A stretch of 64,000 nucleotides of DNA from positions 11,098,001-11,162,000 of the forward strand of contig JBANAY010000003.1 in the NCBI GenBank assembly GCA_037952775.1, in the 5' to 3' direction. Position numbers and translations under genes: made by a program. Shown here one piece after another: positions 23,172 through 34,648 of the stretch (within the stretch, counting starts at the first letter, position 1; every line of letters begins with the position of its first letter). Under the pieces are notes generated by a model. That model had not been told where the DNA came from. It searched no databases and was given only the letters and a program-made list of their open reading frames with translations. The stretch comes from Clonostachys chloroleuca (lineage: Eukaryota; Ascomycota; Sordariomycetes; Hypocreales; Bionectriaceae).

Positions 23172-25396
23172 GTTGAAGACTACTTTAGATTCAGGACCTG
23201 AAATGAGAGACTGGAGAGGCGGGCTGGGTTGGCTGAGTACTGTGAGTGAGATGAGACACCCGCTTCCTTATATGTAAAGCAGCCCCCGTATCAGCCCCGT
23301 TAATACCGCCACAACAAAAGGCCATGATGATCCAAAAGGTCAGCATGTTCCAGGTTAGTATGTCACCTCAATGCCCGTGCATTGGCCTCCACGCGATCTC
23401 CACTAGCATTAAGCCATCCAGTGAAAGGGCTGTTTCGAAGCCATGTGAATCAAGGAGGACGATCGGCAAACACAAATCCGGCAGGTCGTGGGTTACTAGA
23501 CCATGCTAAGCCATTATCTCGGCGATCGGCAGCGGGCCTCAGCAGGTCGAGATGTGCCTCATCTGCCAATTCACGGGTGACGGCAAGGGCCAGCGGTCAA
23601 AACATCAAACATGAAATAGTCCGCAGGTTCTTTTGATTGCCAAATGTCACCGTGCATGCCTCTGCTCTTCAGCTCCGGCGTGGCGGAGGGGGCTTAGAAA
23701 GCGAGGCGCCATAATTCACTTGCCTCAAGTGAACTCCGAGTACCAAATGGTGAAGGCGGAAAGCTCTACGCATATTACTTTACTTCATACTTGTACCGAG
23801 GTCAACAGAGTATACGTATGCTCTAAGGCCTACAGGGGCCTTCTCTGTGGGCTGTGGTTAATTACGTGATATTTGTTACAGGATGCTGGCATTCGAACAT
23901 CAACTACACAGCTTCCAGAATTGTCGCTGATTGCTGATCGTTTCAGGGGTAATGCATGTACAGATAGCCCACGGGCAGCCTCAATTGGTCATCAACACTT
24001 ATCTGACGATGCCACCGTAGATGCGGACACTGTAAGGAATCCACTTCAGCTGAAGAGGATTGGAATGGACTAATGCCAACGATAGCTTACATCGCGACTA
24101 CAGAATAAATTCGCTATCCAGTTATGTCGTTGTCTCCACGCATGCTCAATGATATGGCTAATTCTGATGTTAAATTGTGTTTGCAGATATCATTCAATTG
24201 TCATCGCATCAGTGATGTGATGAGGAATACGAAAACACTCATGAGAACTAGAAGGCCGCCCATTCCAGTGCCTCGTGTAGCTCCACCCCTTCAATTCTCG
24301 CCGTTTTTACCTCTAGGTTCATATCTCGGTCTTACAAGCCATAACGTACTCAATCGCCACATTACAAACGCAAGCTATGAGGCGAGTGAGAGAGAACCTC
24401 GTAAAATACAGCGCAGAAATTCTCAGAATCATCTTGAGGCGCTTCTAGGCGTGATGACGCTCTTGGCCGCGGGCGAGATTGTGTGTTCAAGGATGGAGGT
24501 TACCACAGCGCGATCTATAGCTCTTTACGTGTGTTGAGCTTCAGGACTATCCCAAGGCAAAACGATCAGCTCATTGTTTTCTTTAGATGGTCACCAGGGA
24601 GTGGCGGAAATACTAGATTTGCCATAGCCAGATTGCAATGTACGATTAGTCGGGGCATCCAAGGTGAACCAGAAGTCATATTTAAGCCCTCGTAAGTTTG
24701 GCGGTTATGTCGAACCCCCTGGACTGACATATGTCTGTTACGTCGACTTAACCCTGCCACTGAAAACCTACTATGTTCGGTTTAGAAACGTGACATATGC
24801 ATGGTATCTTTTTGTTACATACTTGCGCACTGAGACTTTGACGTGGTTTCTCACTGGCTAAAAGGCGAGACTTGGCCGTTGATTGTATGTCTAACTAGGC
24901 ATCCAATTGCTTATGTTGTATCTACCTTGTGCTGATCTTCTTCTTTTACTGTGTCGGTTATTCTACAAACGAGCATGGAATCATGGTAGTTATTCTCCAT
25001 GCGCCAGGATCGAATATTGATCTATATCGACGTGTGGGGAAGGTTGCAACAAAACCGGACGTCAGTAGGACTTGTAGATTTGAATTTCACATAATAAATT
25101 CATGTATTAATTTTCAAAACAATCAAGACAATGGCTTTAGAATTCTGGTTTGATAAAACTGTTCGCTAACTTGTAGCTACCCATCTAGAATACATTGTGA
25201 AAGCAGCTGGCTTGATATAATTCATGGAGCCTCTTCTTAGTCATTTGAACTCATGTTCTTTCCCTTCCTCCCTTTCCAATATTGGCAACTGATACCAAAA
25301 GCGAAAGGAAATCCGCCTACAAGCGTTAAAATAAGCCACAAAGACTTTCTGATCGCGTTCCGCGGAGTGACTCATTATAGCAACGGGCGAGGGCAA
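23172..25396. other. Intergenic, no supported gene
   Basis: This 2.2-kb stretch holds the RNase promoter and the 3' flank of the protease. The longest frame (24124-24537) shows no motif. It becomes AT-rich from about 24.6 kb. Confidence 0.5.
23266..23274 (-). promoter_or_regulatory. Possible TATA box of the RNase gene
   Basis: CATATAAGG lies on the minus strand about 95-105 bp upstream of the RNase start codon, a usual distance for fungal secreted-protein genes. It is based on motif and position only. Confidence 0.4.
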
Positions 25397-26646
25397 TTAC
25401 ATCAAGTTAAAGTATGACCGCTGGCTGTTACCGGAATAACCGTTGTTGGCAATGGTCCTGGTCGTGCCGTTCGGGCCACCGGACAAGGTTTGAACGCCAG
25501 TCTGTTTGATATAATCGCACAGACCTGCAACCTTTTGGCCCGTACCGAGGAGGTAGGCAGCAAGGCCTGCAATATGAGGAGTGGCCATTGAAGTGCCCGA
25601 CATCTTCTCGGTACGGCCTCCGGGTATGGTGGATAGAATCCCAACACCGGGAGCGAAGACATCAACGACTTTGCCGAAGTTGGAGAACTCAGCAATACGG
25701 TCATTCACATCAGAGGCACCAACAGTGCAGACTTTGGGCTCGGAAGCAGGAGAAGTCTGAGCAGCGTTGGCAGCGTCATTTCCGGCCGCAACAGCAAGGA
25801 AGATTCCGGCATCGACGATAGCGGCGGCGGCATCATTCATAGCTTGGGAAAAGCCACCACCAAGAGACATGCTTGCAACGATACCCTTGGGGCACTTGGA
25901 CTTATTGGCGTTTTTGACAACCCACTCCATACCAGCGAGAACACCAGAGTTAGTACCAGATCCATCATTGCCGAGGACCTTGACAGCGAAGAGCTGAGTC
26001 TTCTTGGCTACTCCGTAGGTTTTTGAGCCAATCGTGCCAGCACAGTGGGTGCCGTGACCGACACCGTCGACTTTCTGACCATCACCAGCGAAGTTGGCGG
26101 CCCAAGTAGCACGACCCTCGAATTCGGGATGGGCAATAGCAATACCGGTGTCAAGAACGTAGACACAAGTGCCCTCACCAGCGGATGGATCGTAATTGTA
26201 AGTGGTACTGCCGGGCGTTTTGGAAGAAAGGCGTGAAATGCCCCATGGAGCATTTTGTTGCGTCGTAGAAACATAAATAGTTTGGTCCTTCTCCACGTAG
26301 TCAACCTGAATGCCCGTTAGTTGGAAGAGAGAGACCAAAAACAAATATGAGTTATACTAACCATAGGATTCTTGCGAATGGTTGCAAGGTCTTCATCATC
26401 CAAGGTAGCCGCAAATCCATTAAAGCTGTGGGCATACACAAAATCGGATTTAGCCTTGATGGAGCTGAGAGCAGAAGTAACAGAAGATGAAACGGTATCC
26501 TTTTTCATGCGAACAATGTATTTGTCCTGGATGTGGTTGCCACCAAGGGGAACAACCAGAGGAGCTATCTGCTCGCGCTTGTGGAAGGAAGAAGGAGGAG
26601 CGGTTATAGCCAGAGGAACGAGCGCGAGGAGAGCATAGGCATGCAT
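25397..26646 (-). CDS. Secreted subtilisin-like serine protease, proteinase K type, S8 (2 exons, 397 aa)
   Basis: Exon 1 is 26646-26362, with a GTTAGT...CAG intron, and exon 2 is 26305-25397 (1194 nt). A signal peptide (MHAYALLALVPLAITA) is followed by an I9 inhibitory propeptide (KYIVRMKKDT to about residue 98). The mature domain begins near QQNAPWGISRLSS. The catalytic triad is complete: Asp147 in VLDTGI, His179 in GHGTHCAG and Ser334 in GTSMATP, with oxyanion Asn271 in AAGND. Length and motifs match proteinase K-like alkaline proteases, including the cuticle-degrading Pr1 type and the Aspergillus Alp type. It is an extracellular endopeptidase for nutrition or host degradation; which of the two cannot be told from sequence. 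Confidence 0.96.
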
Positions 26647-28440
26647 TTTGACGGTTTGTTGCGGTTTCTCTATCAGCAGTGAAAAGAGAGTTGATGTGAT
26701 CTGGAATCACCAGAAGATGGAGAAAAGCTGGTTTAAGAAGAAAAAGAGCAGATACGGTCTACTCGTGAATAATGAAGGAATAATTATCTGGTTGATATCT
26801 TCGCGAGGAGGTGAGTCTGGATCAGAAACGAGTATCTGGTACGGCTTGGCCCAGCGTATTTATCTTCGAAGACCAGTTGATTACCCCACTCAACTTCGAA
26901 TGGGGCAGTTCCGGCACTACATCATACTTAGAATGCCCTCGTCGTCTCGATTTACAATGCGAGAATTATCTGCCCAATGGATGTAAGATCGTACATCCTT
27001 GCGTTTGAGGTCAGGGCACACCGTGGAGTGAGCGATAGGGGCTCTTTCCGGGCTTTGCATTGCAAGGGTGAAAGCCCTGATCATCTAGCTAAGCGCCCTG
27101 GGCATAAATACGAGCATTGATGGCCCGTGTTTGTTTGTATTGGGCTATTTGAAACCCATATGTGATGTGTTCCGAAGTCCATAATTCTCCCCGAATATCA
27201 TGATCTGCGCTGGCATCGTCACTCTCGGGTCACAATAGCCGAGATGCAGAAGGAAAGACCATTGATCTTCATCACGCCATGACAAATGGAACGAGGATGG
27301 AGCGCAGCTGTCGGCCAGCTACTGCCCAAGCGCCAAGTTTCATCATCTAATAGACTGTTACATAATTTAGAGGGTGTTAGAGAACTGTTACAATCGGCAT
27401 TGACGGCACCGATTGTCCCGATCGTTTGCCGGATCACACCTGTAATTGGCAGGCTATAAGATATATTCTTAAATTGTTTTTTATCCCTTGAGAGATGGGT
27501 TCGTAGGTCTCTCGAAGCCTGTAGCCGAAGCAGGTCCCAGGATATCAACTCGTAGCAGTTATGAGCTCCAAGCTGCTGTGAAAGGGCATGTTCTGGCATA
27601 GGAACGCCTTAATTGCCATTTTAGAAATTTACGTGTTTCCTTTGTGAGCCCATGCACTGATGTCACTCTGCTTGGTTAGGCCTCTGAGCCTGCTCCCCTC
27701 CTAAAAAGGTCGGTATTTTGATGATGAAACGCGCATTGACAACCCACACCAAGCCTTGCGAGAGAGAGAAAGGGATTCGTCGGCTTGTTATTGTCTAGAA
27801 TACTCGTGACAAAATTTTCAATGTATTCCTTTAGACTGAGCGATCACCCTATTATTTTAGTTGGGCTGGCATTAACTGATCTGTGTCTTTTCTAGATCCC
27901 CTTGTCGTTGGAAAATTTCATCATGGTATCACCGGAGACGTATTCGCGTGGTTCTTTAGGGTCAGTTACCTCAAGAATAATTACCGAGGCATCGGTCCAG
28001 TTTGTCGAGACACTTCGGACATCTTCCAGATTTATACGCCCATCCACAACCTGTCTCATCTGATTTTGTATTTATTATGTTCTAAGTTGATAGTTTTAGC
28101 TAATCCCAAAATGGTGGTGGTATGACAAAACGACGCATTCGCTACCTGCCAGTTCAATTCATCGTCTCCAAGGCTGAACGCGAGTAAATTTGTGTTATTA
28201 GCCCTGTTTCTCTACTGCTTTTGGGGGAGTGACGAATGGGGATTGCTGTCTGTATGGGCCTATAAGTCTCTTCCGTCAGCTGCGTAATCCTGGTCACAAT
28301 ATCGAAATGCAATTGGATAAGACAGTATATGCTCCTCTTACCTACATGTAGCCAGTTCCCCTCACCTGAGAATTAGGAATTGGATATCCCTCATTCATGA
28401 ACAAAGTCGCATTGCTTGTAGCCCGATACTGTTGGCAGAC
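26647..28440. other. Intergenic between divergent protease and NLR genes
   Basis: This is the shared 5' flank of two divergently transcribed genes. I see no coding segment that joins to either and no clear repeat. A pyrimidine-rich stretch with scattered AT blocks precedes the NLR start. Confidence 0.5.
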
Positions 28441-31400
28441 ATGGAGGCTCTAACCCCTGGCGACATTGGGCTGATCCAACTCTGGCCCAAATCCGATGTC
28501 GCCGTCCACACCATCCTTGAGTATATCCACCCCTGCTCTCAGACATTCAAGCAAATAATCAATTTCTAAATTCATGCTTACCCTTCCGACAGTATAGTCG
28601 CCATCCACGGACTTGGTGGTCACCCAATAAAGACCTGGAGAAGCGGGAAAAGTGTCTGGCTTCGTGATTTTCTTCCCTCCACCATCCCGGAAGCTCGCAT
28701 ATTCACCTTTGGCTATTCATCCAAGACTACCTTTGCCAAGACGGTCTCTGAGATCGGTGATTTTGCAAGAGAACTATTAGAGCGTCTTCTCAGTGTACGA
28801 AGGAACCTTCCTGACCACGTAAGCTAGCGATCAGACTCTTCGTGTATTAGCGAGTTTAGAGAGTTAAGGATATTGCAGCGACCGCTCATCTTCATATGCC
28901 ATAGCTTAGGTGGAATTATATTTAAAAAGGTGAGGAAACTATGCAACTCTCTCTTCATTTATTAATACCTATTTGATCTCCACCAGAGCTTATGCCTGGC
29001 TCATGATCATGAGTCAAGATACGGGAGCCTCCTGGCTCAAATCAAGTCGGTCATATTTCTCGGAACACCTCATCGAGGATCAGATATAGCCACTTGGGCG
29101 AAGATGCTTGGGAAAGTTTCCAATCTCTTCATTTCAGATTCTGTCCGCATTGGCTTGCTTAACGATCTGGAACCCCAGTCGCGAGTTCTTAAAGACATCG
29201 AGGATCAGTTTCTCCAAAGAACCGTCGGTCTCCGAATTTTCACTTTCTACGAAAGAGTCAAGACGAAACACATCAAATCTCTAGTATGGTCTATCATACT
29301 CTGAATATACGGGTTTCATTGGATTTCTTACTATTTATCTAGGTTGTTGAATCCGATTCTGCTATCCTCCGACTTCCAAACGAAGTTCCTCTGCCTTTAG
29401 AGGCCGACCATCGGAACATTTGCAAGTTTCTAACATCAAGTGATCCTGGATACACGCTGGTCTTGAGCTGCCTAGAAGAGCTGGTTGATCAATGTGCATC
29501 TGAACAATCCGCCCCACAGAGTAAGTCGCGAGATTCTAAAGTATTGATAAAGAGTATATTTTCGAATCTATGGTAGATGCTCTATTATCAGCGATATGTT
29601 CTAAACTGCTAACAGGTGGGATAACACAGACTCTTCGCCTATGAATTATACGAAACTTCTCCAAGAACTGAATCCGAATAATGGAGCTTTTGACCCTGTG
29701 ATGAAGTACCATGCTACCCCTGATGCCGCCCCAGGGACTTGCGATTGGGTTAAGCAAGATGCTACTTTTCTCAACTGGTTTGATGCTCGCACAAGCTCTT
29801 GGCTTTGGGTTCATGGTTCTCCAGGCTCAGGCAAGTCGGTTCTAGTCAAATATGTCATCGACCTCTTGCGGCAACGAACTGAAAAAGAGCAAGCCACTAA
29901 TGTTTCGGATGTTGTTTCCTACATATTCTGTGATGGGAAAGTGACTCTAGATGAGACTGCTGCTTGTCTTGTTCTGAGATCTATCCTGTCCCAGATTCTC
30001 CCGGCACAATCGGGACTTATTAAACATCTGGGAAACAAGATGGACAACGTTGATATTGTCAAATTAACGAGTCAGGAATTGACATCGAATATATCCGATG
30101 TTATGCTGTGGGCAAGCAACACTCGGTTTTGGTTAATTATTGATGCCGTCGACGAGCTTCCCGTAACCGCAGCAGAGGATTTATTGAATTCTATGTGGAG
30201 AATATCTGTCAATGACATTAGCAGACGCATCCATATTCTCATTTCTAACCGATCAGGCATTGCCTCACAGTTTTCCCATATCGCGAACTCTTTATGTCTC
30301 GACTCAGAGAAGATGCATGAGATTGTGCAACATTACATTGAACAAAAAGTCACGCAGTTCGGGCAAGAGCATTCTATCCCCTCACATGTATTGCCTGAAA
30401 TACAAGCAGGTATAACAGCCCGGTCTAACACCAACTTTCTTATCGCCTCTCTGAGTTGGACCGCCTTCTATGAGGGCGTATCACTTTGGAGCCCATCTAC
30501 GGTGAAGGCCAGGCTACTGGAACTCCATGAACTCGAATTCAACCTCGGACAACTCTACGCAAGTCTTCTTGCCAACGTACCAAAAGATTTCCGGCCAGTT
30601 TTGAAGAAAATATTCATGCTTCTCAGTGTTGCTCGAAGGCCACTATCTATCAACGACATTCATTTTGCTGTCTCCATTAGTGAAGAACACCGGTCTTACG
30701 AACAGGTCCAGAGCAACTTTGGTTTCAATTTCGAGAAGGTACTACGAAGATTCAGCACGCCTTTCTTATCGGTTGATTCAGTAGGCTCCGTGCAGTTCCG
30801 GCATCATTCTTTTCGAGAGTTTTTGACGCAGAAGAGGATGGATACTATGGATGAAGAGCTTATAAGGCAATTTCGCTCCTCAATTCTGGGCTGCGAGTAT
30901 TTTGCGAATTGGGTTTGCTTCAAAGTTCTCACCTTCATGGACTGGAAGAAGCACAGCGGTGAGATCGTAGTTTTCAATCGAGACCAGAAAAGCGCAAATC
31001 TTCACCGGGACAGCCAATTTCTCTCCGCTAATATACCACAACTGCCTCTGTTGCTCTACGCTATTGAAAATTTTAACAGCCATTTAGAAAAGGTCCAAGA
31101 TGAGCCTGAAGTTATTCAATCCGCGGCCGGTTTCTTTACGGAAGAAAATCTCAAAATTTTCTACCAACTCTATTCAAAACTCGAACTTGAATTTCGAAAC
31201 CGTGGACTTCGTCTGCAACCAGACCTAGAGATCAACTGCCCTCCAATGCATCTCCTAGTCCAATTGGGAGATTTCCTAGAAATATTCAAGGCTTTTGATG
31301 GAGATTTGAATAAGATCGATGGATCAGGGTACACTCCGCTAGCCTGGGCGGTCAGAAAAAGTCGATCTCAGCTCATGAAGTTCCTACTTCTCAATCACAG

Positions 31401-34185
31401 AGTCGATCCAAATATTGGCCTCGCCGATAGGAGCAAGCCACTTCACCTCTCAATCGAAGATGAGAAGGCATTTCTACTACTCATTTCGTCCCCAAAGGTA
31501 GACATCAACTGCAAAGGGATGAGAGACCGTACCGTACTGCACAGTATCATTTCTCACGGCCAACCACTTGTGCATTTACTCCCGCCCCTGCTGGAAAGAG
31601 CAGATCTTGATGTAAATGCTCTGGATGTGGATGGGGTATCGCCTTTGATATACGCCCTTGGCAGAGGTGATGGATATCAGGCTGCAATGCAGCTTCTGAA
31701 CCGTAGCCTAGGGGAGAAGCTTGATGTGTCTACGACTGACAGCAACGGAACAAACGCTCTAGCCCTCGCCAGTCTTCAGGGCTGGACGGAGGTGCGCAAA
31801 ATTTTAGTCTCCAGAGATCGGTCCCAGATGTTCACTCTTGGACAAGATGGAATGAACATGCTTACTAGAGCGGCGTACTTTGGAAATCGGCAAGAACTAA
31901 AGGAATTGCTTTCGTCTGTACCCCGGGCCGATGTTGTACGCCTCAGTAACGAAGGCCGATTCAACCTGATGAACCTTTGTGCACAACAAGACTGGGCTGA
32001 TATGCTTGAGCACCTTCGAATCAATTTTGGACTGGAAAGCCATGAACAGGACACGCGAGGACGGACGGTCCTGCACTGGGCGGCGTTCTCGGGTTGGAGC
32101 TACGCTGAGTCGGACCTTTCCAAAGTTCAACGGGGTCTGGTTAACGTTCAGGATTTTGACGGCAGTACCCCTTTGCATCTAGCAGCTGAACATCGAAACT
32201 TACGGGCCGTCGAATTCTTGCTCAAGGAGGGAGCCAACATTCTCATCCGCGACAAATATGGGCGGACTCCAGTGCACGTTGCTGCCAACTCGGGTGCAAA
32301 AGAAATCCTTGAGCTGATGCTACTTAGTCCAACACGCGAGTTTGGAAGAGACAAGCAAGGACTCTCACTTCTCCATTATATTGCAACTTGGGAATGGCCT
32401 CCAGTTTTAGCCAAATTTATCACGGAGAAACGGCCAATTATCGACGTCCGGGACAAAGATCGACGTACACCTCTACACTATGCAGCAATATACGGAAACA
32501 CGATGATCGGCAAGGCGCTGATGGACGCAGGTGCCAATATTGAACTGAGAGATTGCATTGGCTTCACCCCGTTGTTTCATGCAGTCCGGCAAGGCCATGT
32601 TGCATTCGCAACGCTGCTACACTCCCGGTGTGCAAACCTATACCAACGAGATTTCTTCAACAGGACCACAGCAGATATAATTGACTTTGATGATAACCCG
32701 GAGATGATCGAACTTCTCCAGAAATTGGAAGCGCCCTTCCCAGTACAGAGGAAAAGACGATACTCGCCCCCAAGAAGGAGTCAATCTCCTTCATTGTTGA
32801 CTTCTCCTATGGCGGCTTGGGCCATATGTCTTCCCCGGAGGGATACGGAAGAGAGACCTAGTGAAGAGCTTCTGTGCCCTTCCTGTCAGGAAAACGATCA
32901 TGGGATCAGCAGAAGGTCGTGTGAGAATCTCCAGCTTACTGTGCTGGCACGCCATCTGGATTGTATCAGATCATATTTCCTGACGCGCAGGGATTCACCT
33001 TTCAAAATTCACCAGGGGAGGTCGGCATTTCACGTTGCGGCCTACCTTGGCGACATGTTGATTACTCGGGAGCTTTTCTCGTTTGATATGTCTGGCCATT
33101 TTGACGCGAACTCCCCAGAAGGGACACCCGCTCTGATAGCGGCCTCGTTTGGCTATTTTGAGCTTGCAAATGAACTAATTCTGCGCGGAGCAGATCCTTT
33201 CCAAGTGACAGAGAAAGGTCTCAACATGCTCCACCTCGCAGCACTGGGAGGCCATCTCCCATTAGTTGAAACACTTATCGCTAAAGGACTCAGCGTGGAA
33301 GCAAAAGTCAACAACGAAGACGGCCTTCTTGCATTGCATATGGCAGTTGATCAAAGGCAAAAGGAGGTTGTGAAGTTTCTGCTTGGATTTTACAAATCCC
33401 GACATCGGTTGGACCCTTATCAAAGCGTTGCACTGTTCTTACTTGGAAGTGGGTGTTTCTACATTGATCCTGACCAGAAGTTGATCGGTGTCAACAGAAT
33501 TAGATTCCCCAAGGATAAGCTAAATCCCTTCAACGAGCCATGGGAGAAGATTGCGTCTGATTTAGCACGTTCATTTCCATTCCTATCCAATGGAAGCTCG
33601 CCATATCCTATCTTAGCTCTTATTATCCAGCGTCGCCGCCATCTTATCCAATTTGACAAGTTGGACCTTCTCTCGTTTCTGTTGACAATGAGCAGTGGCC
33701 GATGTGACAGTATAGTAATTCACCTCGTGTCAGCCGGCCTTATGCCTCATGACACGACCAGCTTACTTCAAGTTCCTATGGAAGACCACACACTCTGGAA
33801 TCTTGTCGACCATGGAGCCAATCCTCTCATCGTGTTCTCGGACGGGTCCAACATACTGCATCATATGTTGCGCCTCAAGTATCTTTGGACGACATCGACA
33901 TACTCTTTCAACAAGTCAATTAAAAAGCTAGTGTCTCTAGGTGTAGACGTCAACGCTCAAAATTCCGAGGGAGAAACACCTTTACTAGCACTTCTATCAG
34001 CCTCAATGACAGACAGCGATCAATACTTTAGCACTGTGGAAGGCGTAATACAGAGTGGCGCAGATCCACGGATTCCAAGAAAGGATGGCATTACAGCTTT
34101 GGACTTGGCGAGAAAAGACTTTCCATGGTCATATCCCGCTTACAGACTAATTCAACGCTCGATCAAGGACTTGGATTTAAAGTAG
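28441..34185 (+). CDS. NLR-type protein: lipase-like domain, NACHT NTPase, ankyrin repeats (6 exons, 1795 aa)
   Basis: Exons are 28441-28520, 28593-28818, 28879-28929, 28987-29283, 29343-29520 and 29630-34185. All are GT-AG and the sum is 5388 nt. Residues 28-277 form an alpha/beta-hydrolase lipase-like domain: VAIHGLGGH, nucleophile Ser111 in CHSLGG, and FLGTPHRG at 143-150. This is the SesB-like effector domain of fungal NLRs. The NACHT module follows, with Walker A GSPGSGKS at about 340-347 and Walker B LIIDAVDEL at about 446-454. Ankyrin repeats begin near residue 840 and run to about 1290. A basic, Ser/Pro linker with a CPSC pair interrupts them, and further repeats follow at about 1405-1535 and 1665-1785. 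Known relatives act in heterokaryon incompatibility and cell-death signalling: repeats sense, NACHT oligomerises, and the hydrolase executes. The repeats differ clearly from one another. No lesion is visible. Confidence 0.93.
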
Positions 34186-34648
34186 TTGTATACAGAGCAT
34201 CCCAGATAGGATGATAGCTCCGGGGCATCAATTTAACAAATTATACAAGCTCAATGTCTGTGGTGCTTCAATATGGAGATTTTTTTTGTACATGACTCTT
34301 ACATATGAAGACTTTAAGAAAATATATCGTTTACAGAGACCCTAAATCCTTACTCTTGATGGAAAACTTGGAAATCGTTTCATTAGGCAAGTAGCTGGGA
34401 TATTTGTGTGTGTGCGCCTTACAGCTGCCTCGTTTACTATTTATACGGCTACATGTTTCAAATGCCTGAGACGCGTCATACGTGGCAAAAGCGTGGATGC
34501 GGAGCAAAAAAGCCTGTCAGCAATAGAATAAGACGACACTCAAATGTTCTCCACTAACCCTTGAGTACATTCGTCACTCGTTTATCCTCCCATAATAAAC
34601 CTATTTTCACTTTGGTACGATATAGATTGATTGGCGACGGCATTTTCC
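34186..34648. other. Spacer between NLR and HET gene
   Basis: 463 bp of AT-rich sequence separate two co-oriented genes. No coding signal and no clear TATA element were identified. Confidence 0.5.
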
